From Rikenellaceae bacterium (GTDB lineage: Bacteria; Bacteroidota; Bacteroidia; Bacteroidales; Rikenellaceae), in the NCBI GenBank assembly GCA_015059845.1, contig SUZR01000008.1:1-64000 (forward strand): a DNA stretch of 64,000 nt, given 5' to 3'. Position 1 is the stretch's first letter. Each line of letters begins with the position of its first letter. This document shows positions 51,097-60,117 of this stretch, piece by piece. The notes below the pieces were generated by a model that had not been told where the DNA came from, made no database searches, and saw only the letters and a list, made by a program, of their open reading frames with translations. Both the position numbers and the translations under genes were made by a program.

Positions 51097-53142
51097 TTAT
51101 TTTGTTACAAAATAATCATAGTCATAAAGCAACTCCACTTCGTCAACCCACATCTTACTACCTGCATATCCCTCAAAATAGTCGCCAAATCGGCTTGCTG
51201 CACAAGAAATAATTATATGGGTAACCTCAGTCTCTGTATCGAAATATTCAATAGGAATGGTAATCTGTGTCCATCCGCTACAATTCACAGCAGTTGAACT
51301 TTCATTGATATATCCATCGCCATTAGATTTGAATATCGCTGTTCCGTAAGCTAAAGTTCCGCCCTTAGTATCATTAGCAAAGTCTATGATAGTTGACGAC
51401 TTGGCTGTATCGAATGTTACGGGACTATTATTGTCACCTACGACTTCGCCATCTTTATCTTTTCCGTAAACATCCTTATCCCAGCAACCCATAGCAATCT
51501 TAATCTGGCCTTCATCTTTGCCTTCTTTCAAATTATCGCTGGCCTCACCTGTGGCACCTGTGTACTTAACCCACAATCTCAAAGCTGTAGGGCGAGCCGC
51601 AAATGGACGACCAAAGTTTACAACACCAGAAACACTTGGCAGCACACGAGCATCGTACATTTCTCCTGAATATAAGTTACCTGCTGCTATTATACCCAAA
51701 GCACTTTTAGATTCAAGGCACACTGCTGCACCAACCTTTCCATCAGATACCTGATAAGTCATATTAGGCTGATTAAAATCTGTAGCTGATTTATTTCCTG
51801 AATCCCACCATTTAGTGCGAGATTCTTCAGGCACAGAAGAATCATTTTTATAAAATACATTACACTTACCCTCTGTACTTACATACTCAAAACTTGCATT
51901 AGGAGTCTGACGGTCATTACCTGTTGTAAATGTTGCTGGTTCGTCGGCGCTGCCATCACCATTCTCATCGCCAATTACACTCTGTACGGCAGAAACAGTG
52001 ACAGTTTCTCCAGCATCATTAGTGGTAGTGGTCTCTTTAGTAAACAACACCAACTGATACTCATACTGTGTATTAGGCTCTAAACCCTTAAGCACGGCAG
52101 AATATACACCCTCCTTTGCAGTAGCTGCTGCTTTAATATTGTCACTAATAGCACTCCACTCTGTATCACCCTGCTTACGATACTGGAAATATACCTTATC
52201 TGCATCGTATGCTCCTGTATCAACATCGGCACTAACGGTTACAAACTTAGCCCAAATATTGGGGTCGCCCTCCACTAATGGGATAATACCAGTAGAAACA
52301 GGAGCCCATCCGATAATGTCTTGCTTTGTATCCTCAGCAGAAATAGTTTCATTAACCTGCAAATCAAATAACACGAATCCATCCTTTACGGTATATTTGA
52401 AATTCATTGTCATTTTTGCACCAGCAAGAGACACAGCATTACCCTCACTATCTTTGGGCTCGATTACTCCAGACTTGGTAAACGCTGTACCATCGTTCAA
52501 TTCTCCTACATATGTCCAGTAAAGAGACTTCTCTATAAGAGCGTTATCAATAATGAAGTAGCCATCCTTGCCCGACTCATTAGCAGTGTAAACCAACTTA
52601 TCTGCATCCTCAGCATTCTCCTTAAGAGCAAATGTCAAAGTATAACCCTCTTTGAAATTTTCTGCTATAGTGGAGTCAAATGTAGCATTTGTAATTGCAT
52701 TACATATCTTTGCCGTTACGGCAACATTGCTAGTTACTTCACCTGCCGTAACTGAAAATTCAGCAGTGCCTTTATAACTCTTCTGTACAAAGTTAGCCTT
52801 ACGGGGATTATCGTTAACAATCTCTCCGGCTGCAACATCCACACGATATTTTGCTGTAGATGCAGGAAGATATACCACATCGGGCATTGAGCCATAAGTA
52901 TATTCACGAATCAAACCTTGATAAGCAGGTTTATATATTTTAACAGATGCCCCTGCTCTAAGTTCCTCTTCAGTAAGAGGACTTTCCGTTGAATCGGCTC
53001 TGGTGGCAACCGTCTTGCTATCATCCATTTTAATTGCAAGAGAGAAACCGCCTTCGCCATCATTGCCATTATATGCATCCTCCTTTTGGCAAGATGCAGC
53101 GATTATTAAAATCGACAGTAATAGGTATTTACAATATTTCAT
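51097..53142 (-). CDS. DUF4493-PCMD fusion lipoprotein
   Basis: A 681-residue lipoprotein (MKYCKYLLLSILIIAASC, Cys18; then QKED). Residues ~30-280 are DUF4493-like (GGFSLAIKMDDSKTVATRAD, VYLPASTAKYRVDVAAGE), ~285-400 an FN3/Ig-like module (GAYDADKVYFQYRKQGDTEW, LEPNTQYEYQLVLF), and ~410-681 a PCMD domain (TPNASFEYVSTEGK, TKWWDSGNKSATD, GVVNFGRPFAARPTALRLWV, THIIISCAASRFGDYFEGY, SKMWVDEVELLYDY). It joins the two domain types found separately in the operon. Fourth gene, 6 bases after the 476-residue DUF4493 gene. PCMD is a jelly-roll; binding of carbohydrate or protein is unproven. Confidence 0.88.
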   Translation of the reverse strand: MKYCKYLLLSILIIAASCQKEDAYNGNDGEGGFSLAIKMDDSKTVATRADSTESPLTEEELRAGASVKIYKPAYQGLIREYTYGSMPDVVYLPASTAKYRVDVAAGEIVNDNPRKANFVQKSYKGTAEFSVTAGEVTSNVAVTAKICNAITNATFDSTIAENFKEGYTLTFALKENAEDADKLVYTANESGKDGYFIIDNALIEKSLYWTYVGELNDGTAFTKSGVIEPKDSEGNAVSLAGAKMTMNFKYTVKDGFVLFDLQVNETISAEDTKQDIIGWAPVSTGIIPLVEGDPNIWAKFVTVSADVDTGAYDADKVYFQYRKQGDTEWSAISDNIKAAATAKEGVYSAVLKGLEPNTQYEYQLVLFTKETTTTNDAGETVTVSAVQSVIGDENGDGSADEPATFTTGNDRQTPNASFEYVSTEGKCNVFYKNDSSVPEESRTKWWDSGNKSATDFNQPNMTYQVSDGKVGAAVCLESKSALGIIAAGNLYSGEMYDARVLPSVSGVVNFGRPFAARPTALRLWVKYTGATGEASDNLKEGKDEGQIKIAMGCWDKDVYGKDKDGEVVGDNNSPVTFDTAKSSTIIDFANDTKGGTLAYGTAIFKSNGDGYINESSTAVNCSGWTQITIPIEYFDTETEVTHIIISCAASRFGDYFEGYAGSKMWVDEVELLYDYDYFVTK

Positions 53143-53148
53143 AGCGCT

Positions 53149-54579
53149 CTACTCTGTTTTAGGTGTAGTTGTATCAAGTACAAGATTAATAGTCTTTGTA
53201 CAACCTTGATTATCAGTTACGTACATTGCAAATGTATGGACTCCAGCAAAAGCGGCATCCGACAATGGCTCCAATGCATTTGCCAAATCAAAATAAATTT
53301 CATCCTCATTACAAACATCCTCAGAATACGGGAATCCAAGGCCGACCGTAGTTTGAAACATTGTTATAATATCTCTTTGAGCATTAGATGTCAACAATAA
53401 TTTAGGGTCTTCTACCGTACCTGTAGGGTCCAATACCTTACGAACAGTATCTGCAAAATCAGCATTCGTTGATGTAATCTTCACATAGAACTCAAACACT
53501 TTATTTGGTACCTCCGCTGTAAACTTCAAATCAGTGAATCCTGTTACATTTATAGGCATTGCCGATTTATCCTCTGCAGCATTCCACGCAGCCATTGTTG
53601 TCTCGTCTGGACCTGCTGTACAAATCAACTTAATACCACCATCGCCCTGCGGTTTATTTGGATCATCGCCCAAGCTTCCCTCGGTAACATCAATATTCTC
53701 AGTCAAAGGAACGTCCTCAACAAAACCATCAATTGTGATAGTGAAGTTCGCATTACCATCCTTATCCTCAGCCATATCAAACTGAATCTTTCGATACTGA
53801 CCAGCCTTTACGCCTGGAATTGCAGCACGCATCTTCTGTTTCTTGTTGGTATAAGTGCCATCATCATTCTTAACCTTCATCACACCCTCGAACTCAACCT
53901 GCAAGATAACCTCGCCTGACGCGTCTGTATCCTCCTCTGTAACCTTCAAGTATCCAGGGTCTTCATCAATATAAGTCGGAGTTTTTGAACTTCCATCACC
54001 CTTAACCTTGAATGACATTTTTGCCTTCTCATTAATTTTCACAGTAGCTATACCCTCTCCAGCTAAGTGCTGAATAAAGAGCTCATTGTAAGCGACTTTT
54101 ACCTTAACCTGCTGCCAAAGTGTACATACTATTGGAGTAGGATTACCATTCTCATCCTTGCTCAAATCAGTTGTTTTTCCGGCCACAATAACAAACTCTC
54201 TTTCTGCTCCATAAACAGGAGTGGTACCATAATCGGGAACCGCCGTTGCTGACTGAGCAACAAGTTTATACTTTCCTGCAGGCAACTTAATACCCTCAGT
54301 AGGCATTGCGCCATATGTTATGTAATCAACGGTGCTTCCTTCTGATTTATTGAGTTTTACAACTGTCTCACTGCCATTATCATCAACTGCATACACCCAA
54401 ATAAAGAAATCATTAACATTTGCACGCGTCTCAACCTCCTCCGACACGGTTATATCAGCGCCAGCAAACGATAGCAAACCATAGCCAGGCTCAAGCTCAT
54501 TATTATAGTGGTAATTATCTTTTTCGCACGAAGTGAGAGCAATCACCGCGAGCATCACCACCGAAAATAAACGTTTCAT
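53149..54579 (-). CDS. DUF4493 domain surface lipoprotein (second)
   Basis: A 476-residue lipoprotein (MKRLFSVVMLAVIALTSC, Cys18; then EKDN). DUF4493 features over ~30-300: GYGLLSFAGADITVSEEVET, FFIWVYAVDDNGSET, YGAMPTEGIKLPAGKYKLVA and YGAEREFVIVAGKTTDL. The C-terminal ~170 residues (ENIDVTEGSLGDDPNKPQGD onward) form a second module with FAMYVTDNQGCTK, like an Ig fold. No catalytic motif. Third gene of the operon; strongly acidic and likely an extracellular structural subunit. Confidence 0.85.
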   Translation of the reverse strand: MKRLFSVVMLAVIALTSCEKDNYHYNNELEPGYGLLSFAGADITVSEEVETRANVNDFFIWVYAVDDNGSETVVKLNKSEGSTVDYITYGAMPTEGIKLPAGKYKLVAQSATAVPDYGTTPVYGAEREFVIVAGKTTDLSKDENGNPTPIVCTLWQQVKVKVAYNELFIQHLAGEGIATVKINEKAKMSFKVKGDGSSKTPTYIDEDPGYLKVTEEDTDASGEVILQVEFEGVMKVKNDDGTYTNKKQKMRAAIPGVKAGQYRKIQFDMAEDKDGNANFTITIDGFVEDVPLTENIDVTEGSLGDDPNKPQGDGGIKLICTAGPDETTMAAWNAAEDKSAMPINVTGFTDLKFTAEVPNKVFEFYVKITSTNADFADTVRKVLDPTGTVEDPKLLLTSNAQRDIITMFQTTVGLGFPYSEDVCNEDEIYFDLANALEPLSDAAFAGVHTFAMYVTDNQGCTKTINLVLDTTTPKTE

Positions 54580-54600
54580 ATCTATAAATATTTCTTATAT

Positions 54601-55542
54601 TTACTCATTAATCTCTATATCTCCAATATCTACGGTCGTAACTGTATCATCGAAGGTTATTGTCAACTTATCAACGCCACCGATGTTTTGCACATCAAAT
54701 ATAATCGTATGGCAACTCTTTGCATTGAGTTTCACACCCGCATCTGCACCACCTACAATACCAGTCTTATCCGTAGCATTTGTACCCTGCGCCTGGTCGG
54801 GATTGGGCTTAAATGTATATGCAATATACGTCTTTACAGGCTCTAAAAATGCGCCCTCAGCCACCGCATCTACATCGCTCTCCAATGCTATTTTAGCCTG
54901 GTCGTATGATACAGAAGGTGCATCATCCTCTGTTGACTGTGTCACCACTGCAGAATATTCACTAAAATACTTTGTGAATATATCGGTACACTTGATTCTC
55001 AAGATGCTATTCTTCAACGCAACTTCAATGGGCACCTGCTTGGGTGTTTCGCTTTCGGCATCCTCCGATGAGATTGTAAACATTGCCTCACCCTCAAATG
55101 CAGGCAGACCAGAAGCCTCCGTAGGCTTACCGTCTTGGCCTACAACATAGAAACCTATCTTCTGAGGATCATAACTTGCCTGAACATAGTATGTTCCCAA
55201 TTCCAAAGAGAGGTCTTCGGGTTTGTAATCCTTTAATAGACACTCTTTCAAAGTCTTCTTCTTGCTACTATCCAATACTTTGACAGTAAAATTCTCAGTA
55301 AGTTTAGTCGCATCAAAACTCTCACCTGCACCCAATGCCTCTGCGATTTCGATTGTGGCATTACTGCTCTCGCCATCAGCTCGTGTAATCTCTCCAGACG
55401 TGATGTTGCTATCAGCCTCTAACGCAAAAGAAACCGTGCCATAAGCACCCTCCTTTGCGTAGTTGTAATCATCGCTGACACAACCGCTACCTGCGAGAAT
55501 TGACAGAGCCAATGCCCAAATAGGTAATTTTCTAAATTTCAT
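54601..55542 (-). CDS. DUF4493 domain surface lipoprotein (first)
   Basis: A 313-residue lipoprotein (MKFRKLPIWALALSILAGSG, Cys21; then VSDD). DUF4493 signature: AYGTVSFALEADSNITSGEI, FTVKVLDSSKKKTLKECLLK, LSLELGTYYVQASYDP and GEAMFTISSEDAESETPKQV. It is the shortest of the three DUF4493 proteins, without an added C-terminal module. It lies 45 bases after the fimbrillin gene and 21 bases before the next DUF4493 gene. Confidence 0.85.
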   Translation of the reverse strand: MKFRKLPIWALALSILAGSGCVSDDYNYAKEGAYGTVSFALEADSNITSGEITRADGESSNATIEIAEALGAGESFDATKLTENFTVKVLDSSKKKTLKECLLKDYKPEDLSLELGTYYVQASYDPQKIGFYVVGQDGKPTEASGLPAFEGEAMFTISSEDAESETPKQVPIEVALKNSILRIKCTDIFTKYFSEYSAVVTQSTEDDAPSVSYDQAKIALESDVDAVAEGAFLEPVKTYIAYTFKPNPDQAQGTNATDKTGIVGGADAGVKLNAKSCHTIIFDVQNIGGVDKLTITFDDTVTTVDIGDIEINE

Positions 55543-55587
55543 AATTTGTTGATTTTAGTTATTAAATTTTGTTTTGTTATTTGTTTT

Positions 55588-57405
55588 TTACTTTATCTTC
55601 ACCCTAATATTATCTATTGGAGTATCTGAATAAGTTACCCAGCTTCCAGATGTAATATTTGTACGCCAACTCAAACGATGTTCTGATGTAATACCATCTA
55701 CGGTGTATGTATGTTCAGGCATTGTGGAATTACTTCCCTTAGGTAAATTGATAGTAGTAGATACAGATTCTATATCAGTACCTGCTTCTATTGCACCACT
55801 TGTAGTAGTCTTACCTACTTGCAAAGGTGTTGCTATTTTCTCAGCTCCAGCATTAATTTTTACTTCAACAGTCACTGTATTTTTCAGTTTACCCCCAAAG
55901 AATTCACTATCAAGTCGACCTTGGTATCTTCCACCAAAAACCCAGAACGGTCGTAATCTAATATGACTACCTGCACTACTACGAGAACGAGATGCATTCC
56001 AACCTGGTATATTCAAGCTTTTTGCACCTGTAGTAACTTCATCGTTATAATCTTCAAGAGTACTGAAATCTTGATACATCAAATATGGTACATTTAAATT
56101 AACATTATAACTATTTCCCACGCTCATTGTAGGCATAGTAATAGTTTCTGTTACTATAGCGCTCTTCGATTCATATGTTACCGTCACACTCTTACCCGAA
56201 ATAGTTGATAGGACATCCTCATCGTAATAGATATCAAATCCGCTACCTTCAGCAATTGTAGAGTTATCCGAGCCTGTGTAATACTCATATTCGTGGTCAT
56301 CTCCAGCCTTCCACTTTGTATTGGTATCAGCTGATGTAAGTGTAATTTTATATGGCTGCTCACCCAAATTATTACTTGCGATGCGGAATGAAATCTTAGG
56401 GCGCTCTGTAACGGTCAAACAATTCAATCCCACAGGAGTCACACGCCCCGCAGCCATTCGCATTTTTTCATCCGCAGCCTGCGAACCACGACCATTGAGA
56501 GAGATTTCCTGCGTTGCTACTCTCGATTGAGAGTAAGTCTTTACCACCAACTTATCGTTTGATTCATAATTTGTACTCGGCGGGAGAATAGCCGCAACGG
56601 CATAATCGTAGATAATATTACCACCGTTATCGGCAGTCGAAGCCCCAATAGGCTCCTTAAGATTAAGCGAGATAGTATTTGTACCACCACTTGTTAATGT
56701 CAGGCCATTCGTGTTTGACACATCGGCAGTTACCGTTCCTGCCACATTCGCAGGCATAGTAAATACAATACGCTCCACCGTTTCACCCGTGGGGAAACCC
56801 CATTTAGCCTGTGGCACATAGAATCTCAATGCGTGAACCAAATGGCTCATATTTAAAGACAACCTCTTTTGGTCAAGCACATAATCGGGCTCTTGGCCAT
56901 CAATTGCCTCATCCTCTGGGATGTACAATTTTTCCAACGCTGGGCCTGTACCCTGCGCTACCATAATATCGGCACCTCCACCCATCTTACCATCCTGCAT
57001 AGAGGGGAGAGTAAATGTTGCCGTAGTTCCACTAACACTCTGTGGCTTAGGATAGCAGGCATAGTAAGTATAAGTTCCCTCGGGCATTGCCTCGGGGAGC
57101 GTCGTCGTGAAAAATGCCTGATTCGTTTCAGCTGCGACAAACCAAGTATCAAAAGTTTGATTTTGGAATGTATATGCACCATCCTTTTGCGCCCACAACG
57201 CCACCTTATCCTCGGCTTCCCACGAAATAGTTCGGCCATCGTCATTAATGAAAGTACGGGTATTTTCAGAGTCACCCTTACCCATCCAAAAACCAACTTT
57301 GACAGGGCCATCCTGTATCGGCTCCTGATGCGTAAAATCATCGTTAGAGCAGGCTACAACAAACAGCACCGAAGCGAGTAATAATATATATTTTTTAATC
57401 TGCAT
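55588..57405 (-). CDS. Fimbrillin-family lipoprotein
   Basis: A 605-residue lipoprotein (MQIKKYILLLASVLFVVAC, Cys19; then SNDD, a surface-type signal). Residues ~30-330 match fimbrillin/Mfa-like sequences: VKVGFWMGKGDSENTRTFIN, ISWEAEDKVALWAQ, LPEAMPEGTYTYYACYP, MVAQGTGPALEK and LSLNMSHLVHALRFYVPQ. Further Ig-like stretches follow, then YLMYQDFSTLEDYNDEVTTG with GWNASRSRSSAGSHIRLRPF, which resembles C-terminal regions of other large Bacteroides surface fimbrillins. It is far longer than FimA/Mfa1 subunits. Conserved Arg/Thr in the early strand (ENTRTF) could be a gingipain-like processing point in pili; whether it is processed here is unknown. First gene of the operon. Confidence 0.85.
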   Translation of the reverse strand: MQIKKYILLLASVLFVVACSNDDFTHQEPIQDGPVKVGFWMGKGDSENTRTFINDDGRTISWEAEDKVALWAQKDGAYTFQNQTFDTWFVAAETNQAFFTTTLPEAMPEGTYTYYACYPKPQSVSGTTATFTLPSMQDGKMGGGADIMVAQGTGPALEKLYIPEDEAIDGQEPDYVLDQKRLSLNMSHLVHALRFYVPQAKWGFPTGETVERIVFTMPANVAGTVTADVSNTNGLTLTSGGTNTISLNLKEPIGASTADNGGNIIYDYAVAAILPPSTNYESNDKLVVKTYSQSRVATQEISLNGRGSQAADEKMRMAAGRVTPVGLNCLTVTERPKISFRIASNNLGEQPYKITLTSADTNTKWKAGDDHEYEYYTGSDNSTIAEGSGFDIYYDEDVLSTISGKSVTVTYESKSAIVTETITMPTMSVGNSYNVNLNVPYLMYQDFSTLEDYNDEVTTGAKSLNIPGWNASRSRSSAGSHIRLRPFWVFGGRYQGRLDSEFFGGKLKNTVTVEVKINAGAEKIATPLQVGKTTTSGAIEAGTDIESVSTTINLPKGSNSTMPEHTYTVDGITSEHRLSWRTNITSGSWVTYSDTPIDNIRVKIK

Positions 57406-57475
57406 AATTGCCTATTTCGTTTTTATAATTTACAGATGGTGAATGATATATGTACAATACACAGTTTCACGATTA

Positions 57476-57505
57476 CAAAAATAAAACAACACTCTGAAAC
57501 GAAAA
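57476..57505 (-). promoter_or_regulatory. Possible promoter of the surface operon
   Basis: TATTTTTG at 57483-57476 (minus strand) with TTTT about 20 bases upstream in place of TTTG. The leader to the fimbrillin ATG is about 65 nt. Confidence 0.42.
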
Positions 57506-57594
57506 AATTTTTTCAACGAATGGACCTATTTTATAAATAAACTATTTCACTTAATTGATTTTGAGTTTAACAATGCTAATATCATATAGAAAAT

Positions 57595-57636
57595 AAAAGC
57601 AGGAGATTCGTCGTTTCGGACAAATCTCCTGCTTTT
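57595..57636. terminator. Terminator downstream of the YhcH gene
   Basis: A long stem AAAAGCAGGAGATT / AATCTCCTGCTTTT with an inner GTC/GAC pair around TTTC; T-runs are present on both sides, so either strand can be terminated. Confidence 0.85.
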
Positions 57637-57650
57637 TTCCAATTACCCTC

Positions 57651-58103
57651 CTAGTCTATTGCTATCTTGAAGATGCACTTCTTGACGTGGCCCTCGCCGA
57701 GCATCGGGGCGTGACCATCCTCAGGGAAGAGAATTGTAAACTGGCCCTGGCCAACGGTGTAGAAGCACTGCGGGATATCGGTAAAGAGCTGGATATCCTT
57801 AGCCTCGTCAAACTCTGTCTCAGGCGTAAGGCAATCCTTCTTCTCGCTCCAGCCAAACACCTCCTCGGGGCCGCAAAGCAGCAGCTGGATATCGATATAC
57901 TTGCGGTGCAACTCCAGACGAGCATCCTTAACATCGCGGAGGTCCAACTCCTGCACGCTCACGAAGATATTATCGCCGTCGATATCGTGACGACCGCAAG
58001 GGAGTGCTGCAACATCGTTGTTATCAATAAAATCGAAAACAGTCTTAAAACGCGGATGAAGCGCCGCGTACTGCGCTTTGTTTTTCAGTGAATCGAGTAT
58101 CAT
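57651..58103 (-). CDS. YhcH/YjgK/YiaL family (DUF386) protein
   Basis: A 150-residue cupin-like protein. Family motifs: LPCGRHDIDGDNIFVSVQE, RLELHRKYIDIQLLLCGPE, and FTILFPEDGHAPMLGEGHVK with the conserved histidines of the central metal-binding pocket. Members include NanQ, an anomerase for N-acetylneuraminate, and other sugar-acid related proteins; the substrate here is open. It lies 11 bases after the EEP-phosphatase gene and is the last gene of its operon. Confidence 0.92.
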   Translation of the reverse strand: MILDSLKNKAQYAALHPRFKTVFDFIDNNDVAALPCGRHDIDGDNIFVSVQELDLRDVKDARLELHRKYIDIQLLLCGPEEVFGWSEKKDCLTPETEFDEAKDIQLFTDIPQCFYTVGQGQFTILFPEDGHAPMLGEGHVKKCIFKIAID

Positions 58104-58114
58104 ATCGGTTTGGA

Positions 58115-59425
58115 TTAATGGTTTTTACCTTTATACAGAAGTCTTACAAATACTGGATAGTGGTCTGAATATTTTATTCTGTTATCAATCTTCTTGGGCG
58201 TAATGGAGTCAGCAGGAATAATCATTGCCTCGCGCAGCTGCTCCTCCTTTGGCACATTCATTCTATTTCCATAGGCCTTCACAAGCACCGTATCTGCATT
58301 CTCACCACGTCCCACTACGCTCTGCTCCAAGCCCCACGAATCAACAACCTCATAAGAGAGGGCCTCAAACTCATCCGAGTAGAAGATGTAGTCGATACGC
58401 AACATATCGAAGAAACCGCGGTACGTATGCGAATATCCACGTCCCACCTTGCGATATGGGTCGTTCAACTTACGTGCTACGGTACGATAGGTGTACGACA
58501 CGGGCGTATCATTAAAATCTCCGCACACAATCACAGGATATGGCGATGCGGCCACTAACGCAGCCAATGTGTCGGCCTGCTCGGCACGCACACGATTGTT
58601 TTCGGTAAGGCGTTTTACCATACTATGCACCTTACCCAAGCTATCGCCCTCAAGATACTCGTGATTCTCGATATAATTACTATCATCGCGGCGGATAGCC
58701 GTAGAGTGCAGGTGATTGTTAAACACTCTTATCGTATCTTCATTATTCTTATCCTTCTTGATTACGATATCAGCCCACACAAAATTCTTCAAGGTATCCA
58801 TCCTTGAAGCCTTAATAATAGGATAACGGCTATAAATTGCAGGACTCAAGTTTACGCGTGACAGAGAGCGCGGCATCGGCTTTAGCGGCTCCAACAGTGA
58901 ATCGGCAATATCGCTGAAGCCCATCTCCTGAAGGCACAAAATATCGGGATTTACGGCCTTGATAATCTTCACTATCGAGTCCAGCTGTCGCTCACGGTTA
59001 TCATCTATAAAGCTACGCACGTTATAGCTCATCACCTTCAGAGCCTTTTTATCGTATCGTGGTTTGAGATTAGGCTCGCTATATACGCGTCGCAACTCAA
59101 GTTTATAGAACAACGATAGTTGAAACACACCCAGCAGCGAAACAAACACCATCACAACGGCAATAAACGGACGCCAGCGGACAATCCAATAGAGCGTCAA
59201 AGCCGCCTGCATAGCATATATTATAGGCGCGACCAATCCCAACGTCGAAACCTCGCCGTGCTGACGCGGGTCGAGCGATGGAACAAAGAGCGTAGTCAGG
59301 AACAGAGCCACCACAACGAGGGTTATCACACCGACAAAGATGTCGATGATGAGTCCCGTCGCAGAGCGTTGGTTGCGACGTCGCCCTCCCGAGGAGGTGT
59401 AAGATGATTTGTAATAATCGCCCAT
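58115..59425 (-). CDS. Membrane-anchored endonuclease/exonuclease/phosphatase family protein
   Basis: A 436-residue protein. A basic N-terminus precedes three hydrophobic helices (~25-50, 63-80, 85-107); the EEP domain spans ~125-436. Catalytic motifs: MSYNVRSF, LCLQEMGFSD (metal Glu), FNNHLHST, VICGDFNDTPVSY and YSDHYPVFVRL (final His). Such proteins are often annotated as hydrolases of unknown substrate (phospholipid, phosphodiester or nucleic acid). The domain is probably periplasmic, given three membrane passes after a cytoplasmic N-terminus. Confidence 0.9.
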   Translation of the reverse strand: MGDYYKSSYTSSGGRRRNQRSATGLIIDIFVGVITLVVVALFLTTLFVPSLDPRQHGEVSTLGLVAPIIYAMQAALTLYWIVRWRPFIAVVMVFVSLLGVFQLSLFYKLELRRVYSEPNLKPRYDKKALKVMSYNVRSFIDDNRERQLDSIVKIIKAVNPDILCLQEMGFSDIADSLLEPLKPMPRSLSRVNLSPAIYSRYPIIKASRMDTLKNFVWADIVIKKDKNNEDTIRVFNNHLHSTAIRRDDSNYIENHEYLEGDSLGKVHSMVKRLTENNRVRAEQADTLAALVAASPYPVIVCGDFNDTPVSYTYRTVARKLNDPYRKVGRGYSHTYRGFFDMLRIDYIFYSDEFEALSYEVVDSWGLEQSVVGRGENADTVLVKAYGNRMNVPKEEQLREAMIIPADSITPKKIDNRIKYSDHYPVFVRLLYKGKNH

Positions 59426-59433
59426 ATATGTTA

Positions 59434-60090
59434 TTAGAAACGGAGATTTCCTCGTTTACGCCACCAATATAGCAGAGCCAAGCCCCACAACATACCTCCC
59501 AAATGGGCAAAATGGGCTACACCCGACTGATAACCCGACAATCCGAAGAAGAGTTCCAGCAGACCATATATCAGTACAAACCACTTAGCCTTCATTGCTA
59601 TAGGCGGGAAGATAAGCATTACGATATTATTGGGATGCAACACGCCAAACGCCAGCAGCAGGCCAAATACCGCTCCCGAAGCACCTACCGTAGGCACATA
59701 CAAGAAACGCATTGCAGCATTCAATCCACCTGCATCAAGTGCGTGAGCATACTCTGCATAGCCAACACCCAGCTGCAACAGGGCGGCACCAATACCGCAA
59801 ACCATATAGTAGGTAAAGAATCGCTGCGAGCCGAGTTCCAACTCCAGCTGTCGGCCAAACATCCACAGTGCAAACATATTAAAGAAGAGATGCGATACTC
59901 CACCGTGCAGGAACATATATGTAAAGACCTGATAGCTATGGAACAACGGACTCTCAACATTAAACAATGCGAAGCGTGTCAACAACTCATCTCCAAAAGG
60001 CAACAACGTTGTAGCCAACAGCGCCACGCAGTTTGCAATTATTAGATTCTTGACCACCGGAGGGGTCGATATTTGTCTTTGTACGTACAT
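59434..60090 (-). CDS. Rhomboid family intramembrane serine protease
   Basis: A 218-residue six-helix protease. The catalytic dyad is Ser138 in VGASGAVFG and His196 in AHFAHLGGMLWG; the loop-1 HGGVSHLFFNMFALWMFG element is present. It cleaves transmembrane substrates in the lipid bilayer; targets are unknown. It lies 8 bases upstream of the EEP gene and 27 bases after mutL. The fixed association with mutL and a second membrane protein of the phosphatase family is common in Bacteroidetes. Confidence 0.95.
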   Translation of the reverse strand: MYVQRQISTPPVVKNLIIANCVALLATTLLPFGDELLTRFALFNVESPLFHSYQVFTYMFLHGGVSHLFFNMFALWMFGRQLELELGSQRFFTYYMVCGIGAALLQLGVGYAEYAHALDAGGLNAAMRFLYVPTVGASGAVFGLLLAFGVLHPNNIVMLIFPPIAMKAKWFVLIYGLLELFFGLSGYQSGVAHFAHLGGMLWGLALLYWWRKRGNLRF

Positions 60091-60117
60091 ATCAATATTT
60101 TACCGCCCTTGCGGTTT

